Assembly (NCBI RefSeq): GCF_015351595.1
Contig: NZ_JADKPT010000005.1
Coordinates: 186,001-250,000 of the forward strand
DNA from: Flavobacterium sp. LC2016-12
GTDB lineage: Bacteria > Bacteroidota > Bacteroidia > Flavobacteriales > Flavobacteriaceae
Direction of reading: 5' to 3'
Length of the DNA: 64,000 nucleotides
Below are positions 28,390-38,727 of the stretch, in pieces. Position 1 is the first letter of the stretch. Every line of letters begins with the position of its first letter. Both the position numbers and the translations under genes were made by a program. The notes below the pieces were generated by a model that had not been told where the DNA came from, did no database searches, and was given only the letters and a program-made list of their open reading frames with translations.

Positions 28390-30546
28390 TTAAGCGTTAC
28401 CTTTTGCTTTTTTAATTACAGCTTCTGAAATATTAGAAGGCGTCTCTGCATAATGTGAAAACTCCATTGTTGAAGTAGCTCTACCAGAAGATAATGTTCT
28501 TAATGTTGTTACATATCCAAACATCTCTGACAAAGGCACATCAGCCTTAATAGTTTTAGCACCATTTCTGTCACCCATGTCATTAACCTGACCTCTACGA
28601 CGGTTGATATCACCTACGATATCTCCCATGTTTTCTTCAGGAGTAATAACCTCCATTTTCATGATAGGCTCAAGAATAATAGCTCCAGCAGCCTTAGCCA
28701 CTTCTCTATAACCCATTCTTGCTGCTAATTCAAAAGAAAGCGCATCAGAATCGACAGGGTGGAAAGATCCGTCTGTCAAAGTTACTTTCAAACTATCCAC
28801 TTGATAACCAGCCAAAGGACCAGTTTTCATAGCTTCACGGAAACCTTTTTCTACAGAAGGGATATATTCCTTAGGAACGTTACCACCTTTTACTGCATTA
28901 ATAAACTGTAATCCAACAGGAACTTTTCCATCAACTTCATCAGCTGGCTCAAGTGTAAATACGATATCACCGAATTTACCACGACCTCCTGATTGTTTTT
29001 TGTAAGTTTCTCTGTGTGTTGCAGTTCTTGTAAACGCTTCTTTATACTCAACTTGAGGCTCACCTTGGTTCACTTCAACTTTAAATTCACGTTTCATACG
29101 ATCTACCAAGATATCTAAGTGAAGCTCACCCATACCAGAGATAATAGTTTGCCCTGAAGCCTCATCTGTTCTAACAGTAAATGTTGGATCTTCTTCAGCT
29201 AATTTAGCCAAAGCCATACCCATTTTATCAACGTCAGCTTTAGTTTTAGGCTCAATTGCAATACCAATTACCGGTGCAGGGAATTTCATAGACTCAAGAA
29301 TGATTGGGTGTTTTTCATCACACAATGTATCTCCAGTTTTGATATCTTTAAATCCAACAGCAGCTCCAATATCTCCAGCCTCAATATATTCGATTGGATT
29401 TTGTTTGTTAGCGTGCATTTGGTAGATACGAGAAATTCTTTCTTTACTTCCTGAACGAGTGTTCAAAACATAAGAACCAGCATCTAAACGCCCTGAGTAA
29501 GCACGGAAGAAAGCTAAACGACCTACGAATGGGTCAGTAGCAATTTTAAATGCTAAAGCAGCGAACGGCTCTTTTACATCTGGACGACGTAAAATCTTAG
29601 TTTGATCTTCCTCTAATAATTCAGCATCATCAGGATGAATCCCTTCGATACCTTCTTTATCCATTGGAGAAGGCAAATATTTACAAACAGCATCCAACAT
29701 AAACTGAACTCCTTTATTTTTGAAAGAAGAACCAGCAATCATCGGGATGATAGCCATGTCCATAGTCGCAGCTCTAAGCGCATTGTTAATTTCCTCCTCT
29801 GTGATAGAATCTGGATCTTCCATATACTTATCAAGCAAGTTCTCATCGTAATCAGCAACTGCTTCAATAAGAATATCTCTATATTCTTTAACTTCAGCAA
29901 CCATATCAGCAGGAATCTCAACAATATCAAAAGTCGCCCCTTGAGTTGCATCATGCCAAATGATAGCTTGATTTTTTACTAAATCCACAACACCTTTGAA
30001 ATCATTTTCTTCACCAATTGGCAAAGTGATCGCAACAGCATTTGACTTCAACATATCACGAACTTGTTGACAAACAGCCAAAAAGTTAGATCCTTGACGG
30101 TCCATCTTGTTAACGAATCCCATACGAGGAACTCTATATTGATCCGCAAGTCTCCAGTTAGTTTCTGATTGTGGCTCAACACCATCAACAGCACTAAACA
30201 AGAAAACTAATCCATCAAGCACACGCAAAGAACGGTTTACCTCTACAGTAAAGTCAACGTGCCCAGGAGTATCAATAATATTAAAGTGGTATGGCAATGA
30301 GTTTGGCAAAAGCTTACCTTGCTCAGTTGGGAAATTCCACTCACAAGTTGTAGCAGCAGAAGTAATTGTAATACCTCTTTCTTGCTCTTGCGCCATCCAG
30401 TCCATTGTTGCAGCACCATCGTGTACTTCACCAATTTTATGTGATTTTCCAGTATAAAAAAGGATACGCTCAGTTGTTGTTGTTTTACCAGCATCAATGT
30501 GAGCAGCAATTCCGATATTTCTTGTATATTTTAAATCTCTAGCCAT
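28390..30546 (-). CDS. fusA: Elongation factor G
   Basis: 718 residues. GTPase motifs: G1 [12 protein letters not shown] (about 15-26), G3 DTPGHVDF, G4 NKMDRQGS; then domains II-V with the domain-IV block [15 protein letters not shown] segment. Drives ribosomal translocation and, with RRF, recycling. Ten nt after rpsG, 11 nt before rpsJ. The tuf gene that often follows fusA is not here. Confidence 0.98.
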   Translation of the reverse strand: MARDLKYTRNIGIAAHIDAGKTTTTERILFYTGKSHKIGEVHDGAATMDWMAQEQERGITITSAATTCEWNFPTEQGKLLPNSLPYHFNIIDTPGHVDFTVEVNRSLRVLDGLVFLFSAVDGVEPQSETNWRLADQYRVPRMGFVNKMDRQGSNFLAVCQQVRDMLKSNAVAITLPIGEENDFKGVVDLVKNQAIIWHDATQGATFDIVEIPADMVAEVKEYRDILIEAVADYDENLLDKYMEDPDSITEEEINNALRAATMDMAIIPMIAGSSFKNKGVQFMLDAVCKYLPSPMDKEGIEGIHPDDAELLEEDQTKILRRPDVKEPFAALAFKIATDPFVGRLAFFRAYSGRLDAGSYVLNTRSGSKERISRIYQMHANKQNPIEYIEAGDIGAAVGFKDIKTGDTLCDEKHPIILESMKFPAPVIGIAIEPKTKADVDKMGMALAKLAEEDPTFTVRTDEASGQTIISGMGELHLDILVDRMKREFKVEVNQGEPQVEYKEAFTRTATHRETYKKQSGGRGKFGDIVFTLEPADEVDGKVPVGLQFINAVKGGNVPKEYIPSVEKGFREAMKTGPLAGYQVDSLKVTLTDGSFHPVDSDALSFELAARMGYREVAKAAGAIILEPIMKMEVITPEENMGDIVGDINRRRGQVNDMGDRNGAKTIKADVPLSEMFGYVTTLRTLSSGRATSTMEFSHYAETPSNISEAVIKKAKGNA

Positions 30547-30556
30547 TTCTTACGAA

Positions 30557-31033
30557 TTAAAATCTAAAGTGAGAGAAAGCTTTATTAGCTTCTGCCATCT
30601 TGTGAGTATCCATTCTTTTCTTAACCGCAGCACCTTCTTCTTTAGCAGCAGCTAAACATTCTGACGCTAAACGTTGTGCCATAGATTTTTCATTTCTTCT
30701 TCTAGAATAAAGTATCAACCACTTCATTGCCATAGAAATTTTTCTGTCTGGTCTAATTTGCATTGGAATTTGAAATGTAGCTCCACCTACTCTACGACTA
30801 CGTACTTCTACGTGAGGCATAACGTTAGTTAAAGCATCTTTCCAAATTTCTAATGAAGATTTTTCTGAATCTTGCTTCTTAGATTCGATGATATCAATTG
30901 CATCATAAAATACTTTGAAAGCTGTAGATTTCTTACCGTCCCACATTAAGTTGTTCACAAAACGTGTTACCAATTGGTCGTTAAACCTCGGATCTGGTAA
31001 AAGTGGTCTTTTCTTTGCCGCTCTTTTTCTCAT
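30557..31033 (-). CDS. rpsG: 30S ribosomal protein S7
   Basis: 158 residues: MRKRAAKKRPLLPDPRFNDQ, VRSRRVGGATFQIPMQIRPD, and RNEKSMAQRLASECLAA. Nucleates assembly of the 30S head. 23 nt after rpsL. Confidence 0.98.
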   Translation of the reverse strand: MRKRAAKKRPLLPDPRFNDQLVTRFVNNLMWDGKKSTAFKVFYDAIDIIESKKQDSEKSSLEIWKDALTNVMPHVEVRSRRVGGATFQIPMQIRPDRKISMAMKWLILYSRRRNEKSMAQRLASECLAAAKEEGAAVKKRMDTHKMAEANKAFSHFRF

Positions 31034-31056
31034 GTCTTTTTCTTAAAAGTTTTAAA

Positions 31057-31440
31057 TTACTTTTTTGCTTCTTTTGGGCGTTTAGCACCGTACTTAGATC
31101 TTCTTTGCGTTCTTCCTGCAACCCCTGACGTGTCAAGCGCTCCACGAACGATATGATATCTAACACCTGGTAAATCTTTTACCCTTCCGCCTCTAACTAA
31201 TACTATCGAGTGCTCTTGTAAATTGTGTCCTTCTCCAGGGATGTAAGCATTCACCTCATTACCATTTGTCAAACGTACACGCGCAACTTTACGCATTGCA
31301 GAGTTTGGTTTTTTTGGTGTAGTAGTGTAAACACGCGTACAAACCCCTCTTCTTTGAGGACAAGAATCTAAAGCAACCGATTTACTCTTCTTAGTTATCT
31401 GAGTTCTTCCTGTTCTTACTAATTGTTGAATTGTTGGCAT
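31057..31440 (-). CDS. rpsL: 30S ribosomal protein S12
   Basis: 127 residues from [20 protein letters not shown]. The frame is open for 28 further codons upstream, but that stretch overlaps the promoter and is not S12-like, so the ATG at 31440 is the start. Signature [20 protein letters not shown]; the streptomycin-region lysines (TTPKKPN and PGVRYH blocks) are wild-type-like. First gene of the str unit. Confidence 0.98.
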
Positions 31441-31494
31441 AATTAATACTAAAAATTTATTATGTATATTAAATTCCCGCTTTTTACGGGGTTG

Positions 31495-31524
31495 CAAATG
31501 TATAAAATATTTTTCACTATACAA
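31495..31524 (-). promoter_or_regulatory. Promoter of rpsL-rpsG-fusA-rpsJ
   Basis: -33 TTG at 31522-31524 (TTTG), 19-nt spacer, -7 box TACATTTG at 31495-31502. The expected transcript begins with a small CCCG...CGGG hairpin (31476-31491) at its extreme 5' end. Confidence 0.75.
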
Positions 31525-31623
31525 ACGTTAATCCATTAATTTTCAATAACATTATTTAAGCTTATCTTTTTAGAAACAAACGACATATATTTTCAATACT
31601 TTTAACAAATCAAATTATTCCCT

Positions 31624-33324
31624 TTGAAACAACTTTTATACATACTCATTTCCTGCATAAGTATTTCTGGTTACGCACAAAATTTTCATTTAAAAATAAA
31701 TGGATCCAACTCAGATGAAACAAAAATTATTGATTCTCTGAATTATTCCAAAAACCATCTTAACATAAAATCACTTTTTATAGAACTAAAAAACATTTCT
31801 GATAAATTATCAAAAAACGGCTACTTAGACAACCGAATAAGAGAAACTACCCAAACAAACGACAGCACCTACACCTCAATCATAACCCTTAAACAAAAGA
31901 TAAAATACATACATATATATATAGGTACAAAAAATCCACTTTTTAGCACAGGAGAAACCAAAAACGATACTTTAATTATTGCATATCAAGAAGTCGAAAA
32001 CTATCTAAATCAAAAAATACTTGACGCGGAAAAAAAAGGCTTTGCTTTAAACAAAATAAACCTCGAAAATATCCAAAGAAAAAACCAAACGATTTATGCT
32101 GATCTAAACTTTAAATCCGAAAAAAAAAGAATAATTAATTCGATTATTATCAACTATTCAGATAATAACAAAAGTGATATTTTTCCAAAAGGACATTTAA
32201 TACAACTCAATAAAAAATACATCAATCGGACTTTTAACCAGGAAACAATCAAAGAATTAAATAATGATTTAAATAATTTTGAATTTATCAAACAAACAAA
32301 ATACCCTGAGATTCTCTTCACAAATGATTCAACTAAAGTTTATACCTATATAGAAAAAAGAAAGGCTAACAGTTTTGACGGGTATATTGGATTCTCAAAT
32401 GATGACAACAAAAAAACAACCCTGAATGGATATCTTGATATTGCGCTACTAAACACTTTGCATGCCGGCGAACAATTTTCATTGTATTGGAAAAGCGATG
32501 GTAATCAACAAAAGACATTCAATACCAAAATAGAAATACCATACATATTCAATTCCTCGATAGGAATAAAAGCCCAATTAAACATCTTTAAACAAGATAG
32601 CACTTTTCAAAACACTAAAACAGCAATAGACCTAGGCTATTATCTAAATTACAATTCAAAAATTTATATTGGATACCAATCAACAGAATCAAGCGACATT
32701 CAAAACACTAACAACTCCACAATTAGTGACTTCAAAAACTCGTATTTTACTTGTAGTTTTGATTACAAAAAACCAGATTATACAAACAATCTTTTTCCGA
32801 AAAAAGCATCTTTATTTTTTTTAACAGGATACGGAAAAAGAAACACAAACAATGATCCGGAAACTGCAGAATCAAGCAATCAGTTTTACGGCAATATTAA
32901 TGCATCTTACAACTTCGAACTAAACAAAAAGAATTTCGTTTATGTTAATTCACAAAATTTCTATTTAAAAAGCAAAAATTACATTACAAACGAACTATTT
33001 CGATTTGGAGGAATGAATTCAATTCGAGGTTTTTCAGAAAACAGCCTTCAAGGAAACAATGTAAATTTACTTCTAACGGAATATCGATATTTAGCCTCTA
33101 ACAACTTATTCCTACATAGCATTCTTGATTATGGAATTTACCAGGATCAGACCTCACTGGGAAATTATAAAAAAATTAATACTTTACTCTCCTTCGGAGT
33201 AGGATTTGGATTGTTAACAAAAAATGGGCTTTTACGAGTGATAATAGCTAATGGCAGCACAAATAATTCTAAAATAAAATTTTATAACAGTATACTAAAC
33301 ATATGTTATAATGTTAAATTTTAA
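31624..33324 (+). CDS. BamA/TamA-like outer-membrane protein
   Basis: 566 residues with a signal peptide (cleavage near SGYAQ, residue 19), a periplasmic POTRA-like region (about 20-240) and a C-terminal 16-strand-type barrel. The barrel carries the family motif FRFGGMNSIRGF (about 459-470) and ends in Phe (YNVKF), a typical barrel-end signal. Members of this superfamily insert or translocate outer-membrane proteins or lipids; which is unclear here. It begins with TTG; no ATG nearby gives an intact signal peptide. The gene is notably A-rich with many Asn/Lys codons. Same strand as the following SusC, 87 nt apart; divergent from rpsL. Confidence 0.8.
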   Translation: MKQLLYILISCISISGYAQNFHLKINGSNSDETKIIDSLNYSKNHLNIKSLFIELKNISDKLSKNGYLDNRIRETTQTNDSTYTSIITLKQKIKYIHIYIGTKNPLFSTGETKNDTLIIAYQEVENYLNQKILDAEKKGFALNKINLENIQRKNQTIYADLNFKSEKKRIINSIIINYSDNNKSDIFPKGHLIQLNKKYINRTFNQETIKELNNDLNNFEFIKQTKYPEILFTNDSTKVYTYIEKRKANSFDGYIGFSNDDNKKTTLNGYLDIALLNTLHAGEQFSLYWKSDGNQQKTFNTKIEIPYIFNSSIGIKAQLNIFKQDSTFQNTKTAIDLGYYLNYNSKIYIGYQSTESSDIQNTNNSTISDFKNSYFTCSFDYKKPDYTNNLFPKKASLFFLTGYGKRNTNNDPETAESSNQFYGNINASYNFELNKKNFVYVNSQNFYLKSKNYITNELFRFGGMNSIRGFSENSLQGNNVNLLLTEYRYLASNNLFLHSILDYGIYQDQTSLGNYKKINTLLSFGVGFGLLTKNGLLRVIIANGSTNNSKIKFYNSILNICYNVKF

Positions 33325-33341
33325 CCTTTTACTTAAATCTG

Positions 33342-33407
33342 TTAACAAAATATTAGGAATTTAAGTCATTAATTACGAATATTACATGACTAATTCAAAA
33401 TATTTAA
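33342..33407 (+). promoter_or_regulatory. Conserved leader of the first susC-like gene
   Basis: TTAACAAAATATTAGGAATT (33342-33361) and ACTAATTCAAAATATTTAA (33389-33407) recur, with one or two changes, before the second susC gene (38682-38701, 38709-38727). The second block is identical in both and ends 2-4 nt before the ATG. Spacing differs (27 versus 7 nt). Confidence 0.6.
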
Positions 33408-33411
33408 TAAT

Positions 33412-36400
33412 ATGAAACCAAAATTAAGCAGATTCTTAGTGCTTCTATTAGCACTAATAACGCAACTGACCTTTGCGCAAGAAAGAACTGTTTCAGGAAC
33501 TGTTACCGATGAAGCAGGCTTACCTTTACCAGGTGTAAGTGTGTTAGTAAAAGGAACAAAATCCGGAACACAAACCGATTTTGACGGTAAATACTCCATC
33601 AAAGCATCACCGAGTCAAACCTTAATCTTTAGCTACATTGGCATGAGATCGCAAGAAATTGCAGCAAACTCTTCTCAAGTAAATGCTAAACTGTCAGGAG
33701 ACGCAATGCAATTAGAAGGAGTAGTTGTTACAGCATTAGGACTTTCGAGAGAGAAAAAATCTCTCGGATATGCAACTCAAGAAGTTAAAGGTGAAAATCT
33801 GGCCGCAGTTAAAAGCGATAACTTTGTGAATGCTATATCTGGTAAAGTTTCTGGAGTTCAGGTAAAAAGAACCACAAACTTTGGAGGTTCAACTAATATT
33901 GTAATTAGAGGAAATTCATCTTTAACAGGAAACAACCAAGCCTTATTTGTTATTGATGGTGTACCAGTAAGTAATAACAACTCAAATTCAAGAGATCAGG
34001 AACAATCTGGAGCTGGTTACGATTACGGAAGTGCCGCATCAGATATTAACCCAGAAGATATTGAATCAATAAACGTACTTAAAGGATCTGCAGCAAGTGC
34101 ACTTTACGGCTCCAGAGCCGCTAATGGGGTTGTTGTAATTACAACCAAAAAAGGAAACAAAAAAAGCAAAGGATATTCTATTACAATAAATTCAGGTGTA
34201 ACCATTGGCTCTATTGACAAAAGTACCTTCATAAAATACCAAAACCAATATGGTGGTGGATACGGTCCATATTATGGCCCAAACGAAGATTCATACCTAG
34301 ACCAAAAAGACATCAATGGAGACGGAATTCTTGATAACGTAACTCCACTAACTGAAGATGCTTCTTATGGACAAGCATTTGATAAAAACCTAATGGTATA
34401 CCAATGGGACGCTTTCTATCCAGAATCCCCAAACTATATGAAAGCCACTCCTTGGGTTAATGCTAAAAATGGACCTATAACTTTCTTCGAAAAACCAATT
34501 GCTCTTACAAACTCTATTTCAATAGATAAAGGCTTAGAAAATGGTTATTTAAGATTAGGAATAAACAATCTTGAACAGAATGGTCTTTTACCCAATAGTA
34601 CATTAAAGAGAAATACGTTCACATTAAACGGATCAACACTTATAAACGACCGACTAACCGTTGCGGGGTATGGCAACTTCACCAAAACTAGTACCATTGG
34701 CAGAAACAGCACTGGATACAATGACAACATTGCAGGTAACTTTAGACAATGGTGGCAAACTAATGTTGATCTACAAGGATTAAAACAAGCATACCAACTC
34801 ACAGGACGAAATGTAACATGGAACCCTAATTCCACAACAAATGCAGCTCCAATATTCTGGGATAATCCTTATTTTCAACGTTATGAAAATTACGAATCAG
34901 ACAGCAGAAGCAGATTTATTGGAAATGTTTCCTTAAACTACAAAATCGCAAGCTGGCTTGATGCTTACGGCAGAATGTCCGTTGACACATATGACGAACT
35001 TCAGGAAGAAAGAAGAGCTATTGGCAGCGTACCTACCAACTTTGGTATCGGTACAGGCGGAGGCGACGGCTCTATCAACCGTAGCCCTGCATCATCAGGA
35101 TACTCAAGAAAAAACATAGGCTTTAGCGAGTATAACTATGATTTCATGTTAAACTACAACACAAACCTTACTGAAAAGTTAAACCTCAAAGGAGTTGCTG
35201 GTGTAAATATTCGCAGAAGCTATTACAATTCAATATTCGCAGCAACAAATGGAGGTCTTGCCATACCTAAATTATATGCACTTCAAAACACAGCCAGCCC
35301 TTTGCTGGCACCTATTGAAAGAGATGAATCCATTGGTGTCGATGGTATTTATGGAAGCGCTTCGTTTGGCTACGATGATTACTTATATCTGGAAGGTACA
35401 ATTAGGAGAGATCACTCTTCAACTCTTCCAGAAGCTAACAGCTCTTATTACTATCCTTCCATTTCATCAAGCTTTGTGTTTTCTAAATTTATAGAAGCTG
35501 ACTGGTTATCTTTCGGAAAAGTAAGACTTAATTATGCCGAGGTTGGAAACAGCCCAGGCTTTGACAGAGTTTTAGATACATATAACGTTAATACAGCATT
35601 TGGAGCCGCATCAGCATCTGTAAAAGACACTAAGAATAATCCAAATCTTAAACCTGAACGCACAAAAAGTTACGAAGCAGGTTTAGAACTTTCTTTCTTT
35701 AAAAAGAGATTAGGCTTTGATTTTTCTTACTATAAATCCAATTCAATCGACCAAATAATCCCATTAAGATTAACTGCATCAACAGGATATTTATACGAAT
35801 TGATTAACGCTGGTGAAATAGAAAACAAAGGGATTGAAATATCTCTAAACGGAACGCCTGTTAAAACAGATACCTTTTCATGGGAAATCAATTTAAATTT
35901 TGCCAGAAACAGAAACAAAGTATTGAATCTATTAGACGGAATTGACAATTTACAATTAGGATCACTTCAAGGTGGTGTAACTATAAACGCAGCAGTTGGA
36001 CAGCCATATGGAGTAATTTACGGAACTCAATACACTTACCTAAACGGACAAAGAGTTGTGGACCCGGATAATGGACAATACATCAAAACTTCAACTTCTG
36101 ACAATCCAATCGGAAATGCAAATCCAGACTACACCGGTGGTTTAAATAATAAATTTACATACAAAAACTTTTCCCTTGAGTTTTTAATTGACATGCAAAA
36201 AGGCGGACAAATATTCTCACTTGACCGTTACTACGGGTTAGCAACTGGTCTACCTGACGATACTGCCTTCATTAATGAACTCGGAAACCCAGTCAGAAAT
36301 CCGTTAACTTCAGGATCTGACAGCGGAGGATTTATAAATCCAGGGGTAAACCCAGATGGATCACCAAACACCACAAGAATTGAAGCAAGTAGATTTGGAG

Positions 36401-36690
36401 CACAAGGATACCGAAGAGGATTGCCTGACGAAGCATTTGTATACGATGCCAGTTATATCAAATTAAGACAGACCGCAATTTCATACTCTTTATCTGAAAA
36501 AGTATTAAAAAATACTTTTATAAACGGAATGACTTTCAGTATTGTTGGAACAAATCTTTGGATCATACACAAAAACTTACCAGATGCAGATCCAGAATCA
36601 GGATTGGGAGCAGGTAACTTACAAGGTTACTCAACAGGATCTCTGCCATCTACAAGAGATATTAGTTTCAACATTAAAATGCAATTCTAA
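33412..36690 (+). CDS. SusC/RagA family TonB-linked outer-membrane transporter (locus 1)
   Basis: 1092 residues. Signal peptide to about FAQ23; carboxypeptidase-regulatory-like domain (VSGTVTDEAGLPLPGVSVLV, about 27-46, to 95); plug domain (about 115-247) with FVIDGVPVSNN and the SusC signature LKGSAASALYGSRAANGVVV; then a 22-strand-type barrel ending in FNIKMQF. Works with the SusD-like lipoprotein encoded 11 nt downstream to import oligomers using TonB energy. Its first 90 residues closely match those of the second SusC in the window, also at DNA level, implying duplication or shared ancestry. The substrate cannot be read from the sequence: no glycoside hydrolase or sulfatase is nearby. Confidence 0.95.
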   Translation: MKPKLSRFLVLLLALITQLTFAQERTVSGTVTDEAGLPLPGVSVLVKGTKSGTQTDFDGKYSIKASPSQTLIFSYIGMRSQEIAANSSQVNAKLSGDAMQLEGVVVTALGLSREKKSLGYATQEVKGENLAAVKSDNFVNAISGKVSGVQVKRTTNFGGSTNIVIRGNSSLTGNNQALFVIDGVPVSNNNSNSRDQEQSGAGYDYGSAASDINPEDIESINVLKGSAASALYGSRAANGVVVITTKKGNKKSKGYSITINSGVTIGSIDKSTFIKYQNQYGGGYGPYYGPNEDSYLDQKDINGDGILDNVTPLTEDASYGQAFDKNLMVYQWDAFYPESPNYMKATPWVNAKNGPITFFEKPIALTNSISIDKGLENGYLRLGINNLEQNGLLPNSTLKRNTFTLNGSTLINDRLTVAGYGNFTKTSTIGRNSTGYNDNIAGNFRQWWQTNVDLQGLKQAYQLTGRNVTWNPNSTTNAAPIFWDNPYFQRYENYESDSRSRFIGNVSLNYKIASWLDAYGRMSVDTYDELQEERRAIGSVPTNFGIGTGGGDGSINRSPASSGYSRKNIGFSEYNYDFMLNYNTNLTEKLNLKGVAGVNIRRSYYNSIFAATNGGLAIPKLYALQNTASPLLAPIERDESIGVDGIYGSASFGYDDYLYLEGTIRRDHSSTLPEANSSYYYPSISSSFVFSKFIEADWLSFGKVRLNYAEVGNSPGFDRVLDTYNVNTAFGAASASVKDTKNNPNLKPERTKSYEAGLELSFFKKRLGFDFSYYKSNSIDQIIPLRLTASTGYLYELINAGEIENKGIEISLNGTPVKTDTFSWEINLNFARNRNKVLNLLDGIDNLQLGSLQGGVTINAAVGQPYGVIYGTQYTYLNGQRVVDPDNGQYIKTSTSDNPIGNANPDYTGGLNNKFTYKNFSLEFLIDMQKGGQIFSLDRYYGLATGLPDDTAFINELGNPVRNPLTSGSDSGGFINPGVNPDGSPNTTRIEASRFGAQGYRRGLPDEAFVYDASYIKLRQTAISYSLSEKVLKNTFINGMTFSIVGTNLWIIHKNLPDADPESGLGAGNLQGYSTGSLPSTRDISFNIKMQF

Positions 36691-36701
36691 ATTAAGAAAT
36701 C

Positions 36702-38162
36702 ATGAAAAAAATATTTACAATTCTACTCACAGCAATAACTTTATCGTCTTGCTCTGGTGATTTAGAAAATTTAAACGTAAACGTAAAAGATCCATCAAAC
36801 GTACCTGGAGAAGCTTTATTTACAAGCGCACAAAAAAGTTTGGTAGATCAAATGATGAGCACAAATGTAAACGACAATGTTATTAGATTAATCAATCAAT
36901 ACTGGACCGAAACCGTTTACACTGACGAAAGTAATTATGACTTAGTTACCAGAACAATTCCTGAACAACATTGGCAGTTTCTATACAAAGATGTTTTAAA
37001 AGATTTAGACCAAAGTGCTAAAAATATCACCAACACACCATTAGGTTTAACAGAAAATCCTTTAGACAAGCAAAACAAACTTGCCATTATTGAAGTCATG
37101 ACTGTTTACACATATGCCATATTAGTAGAAACCTTTGGCGATGTTCCCTATTCACAAGCGCTTAATCTCAACTATAAAACACCTAAATATGATGATGGTT
37201 TAACTATTTACAAAGATTTAATTAGCAGATTAAATAATGCTTTAGGAAAACTTGACACTGGAGGAGAAAGTTTTGGAGACAATGACAGAATTTATGGAGG
37301 AGATATATCGAAATGGATCAAATTTGGAAACACTTTAAAATTAAGAATGGGCATTACTATTTCAGACATTCCATCAGAAAGTGCGTTAGCACAAGCCACA
37401 GTTGCTAGTTCAGCTCCATTTGTGTTTTCTTCCAATAATGATAATGCAGATCTGAAGTACTTGACTGCAACGCCAAACACAAATCCATTATATGTGGACC
37501 TTGTTGCGAGCGGCCGATCTGATTTTGTTCCTGCGAATACATTAGTAAATGCCATGAATACGCTACAAGACCCAAGACGCGCCAAATATTTCGACAATAA
37601 TATGGACGACCCAACGACTCCGGAAATTGAATATATTGGCGGAGAAAATGGAGCAAGCAATTCATTTGACCAGAAGACTCATATAACAAAAACTCTTTTA
37701 GCGCCAGATTTTCCTGGAACAATTTTAGACTATGCCGAAACAGAGTTTCTATTAGCAGAGGCCGCTGAAAGATCTTTATATGGAACCCCTGCAGATGCAG
37801 AAACACATTATAACAAAGCCATTACAGCATCAATACTAGATTGGGGAGGAACCACGGAAGATGCAACGACATATTTAACCAACCCGGCGGTCGCTTATGG
37901 AACAGCAACAGGAACATGGAAACAAAAAATTGGAACTCAAAGCTGGATTGCGATGTACAACAACTCTTTTGAAGGATGGTCATCGTACAGAAGATTAGAC
38001 TTTCCAGTTTTAATCCCACCTGTTGAAGCAGTTTCTGATGTACCATTACGCTATACTTATCCAATAATAGAACAATCATTAAATAAAACAAGCTATACAA
38101 ACGCAAGTACAGCAATTGGTGGAGACGCTGTGGAAACCAAATTATTTTGGGATAAATTTTAA
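36702..38162 (+). CDS. SusD/RagB family nutrient-binding lipoprotein (locus 1)
   Basis: 486-residue surface lipoprotein. Lipobox TLSSC (Cys17), then SGDLENLN; acidic residues just after the Cys fit the Bacteroidota surface-export signal. TPR-like helical fold of the SusD-like_2 type; conserved landmarks are NQYWTETVYTDESNYDL, YAILVETFGDVPYSQAL and WIKFGNTLKLRMGI. It is the lid of the SusC transporter immediately upstream. A strong terminator closes this two-gene unit. Confidence 0.94.
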   Translation: MKKIFTILLTAITLSSCSGDLENLNVNVKDPSNVPGEALFTSAQKSLVDQMMSTNVNDNVIRLINQYWTETVYTDESNYDLVTRTIPEQHWQFLYKDVLKDLDQSAKNITNTPLGLTENPLDKQNKLAIIEVMTVYTYAILVETFGDVPYSQALNLNYKTPKYDDGLTIYKDLISRLNNALGKLDTGGESFGDNDRIYGGDISKWIKFGNTLKLRMGITISDIPSESALAQATVASSAPFVFSSNNDNADLKYLTATPNTNPLYVDLVASGRSDFVPANTLVNAMNTLQDPRRAKYFDNNMDDPTTPEIEYIGGENGASNSFDQKTHITKTLLAPDFPGTILDYAETEFLLAEAAERSLYGTPADAETHYNKAITASILDWGGTTEDATTYLTNPAVAYGTATGTWKQKIGTQSWIAMYNNSFEGWSSYRRLDFPVLIPPVEAVSDVPLRYTYPIIEQSLNKTSYTNASTAIGGDAVETKLFWDKF

Positions 38163-38190
38163 ACCAGAGAAAAAAGAAAAACTAAACCCT

Positions 38191-38220
38191 AAACAGTTGC
38201 AAAAAAAAATGCAACTGTTT
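38191..38220 (+). terminator. Terminator of the first SusCD unit
   Basis: Perfect 11-bp stem AAACAGTTGCA / TGCAACTGTTT with an 8-nt A loop and a following T run, 28 nt after the SusD stop. Confidence 0.93.
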
Positions 38221-38265
38221 TTTTTACTATACATAACAATACCTTAACATAGTTTGCACCATAGA

Positions 38266-38331
38266 AAAAAGTACGGAGCCAAAAAAAACCAAGATTTTGT
38301 GGCTACAAAAAAACAAAAACCCATACTTTTT
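38266..38331 (+). ncRNA. Structured element between the SusCD loci, possible small RNA
   Basis: AAAAAGTACGG (38266-38276) pairs with CCATACTTTTT (38321-38331) with one mismatch, and AGCCA (38277-38281) pairs with TGGCT (38300-38304). The 3' arm ends in five T, like a terminator. A weak -7-like TAGTTTGCACC lies just upstream. It is separated from locus 1 by a terminator and lies upstream of the likely promoter of locus 2, so it is not an obvious part of either mRNA. Tentative. Confidence 0.3.
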
Positions 38332-38500
38332 CAACTTAACATCTAAAGAATCACTTTTGTCTTATCTCTAAAATTTAATCTTTAGTAACAACGATGTTAT
38401 CTGAAGAATAAATAGTCTATTGCAGAATCTCGACGATTTTAACAAAATACAACTCTTAACCAAGGTGATTTTTCTAGGATAAAAGTTATAAAAAAAACAA

Positions 38501-38533
38501 TTGAATAGCCTTCACTAATAAATTTAACATTTG
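38501..38533 (+). promoter_or_regulatory. Candidate promoter of the second SusCD operon
   Basis: -33 TTG at 38501-38503, 22-nt spacer, and AACATTTG at 38526-38533 (one mismatch to TAnnTTTG), followed by CAGCC as in the rpsL promoter region. Would give a leader of nearly 190 nt. Confidence 0.45.
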
Positions 38534-38681
38534 CAGCCGTATCAATATTTTTAATTATTATTAAATTTAACACTAAAAATTGCGGATTTGCAATTTTAAG
38601 GCGTTTTTTATCGATAAAACAACAATTTACTACCCCAAAATCATAATTTAACTAAAAAAAAAGCTTTTTATATTAGGTAGA

Positions 38682-38727
38682 TTAACAAATTATTAAGATT
38701 TTTGTCGAACTAATTCAAAATATTTAA
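38682..38727 (+). promoter_or_regulatory. Conserved leader of the second susC-like gene
   Basis: Second copy of the two blocks described before the first susC gene: TTAACAAATTATTAAGATTT (38682-38701) and ACTAATTCAAAATATTTAA (38709-38727). The latter is identical over 19 nt in both loci. Confidence 0.6.

Noticed and set aside
29635..29982. 115-codon frame antisense to fusA
   Set aside because: Shadow of EF-G coding; composition (Ile/Ser/Asn/His mix) unlike a real protein.
31441..31524. 28-residue N-terminal extension of S12
   Set aside because: Overlaps both promoter boxes of rpsL and is not part of S12 in any group I know.
37292..38115. Three overlapping minus-strand frames inside the first SusD gene
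   Set aside because: Mutually overlapping and opposite to an intact SusD-like gene.
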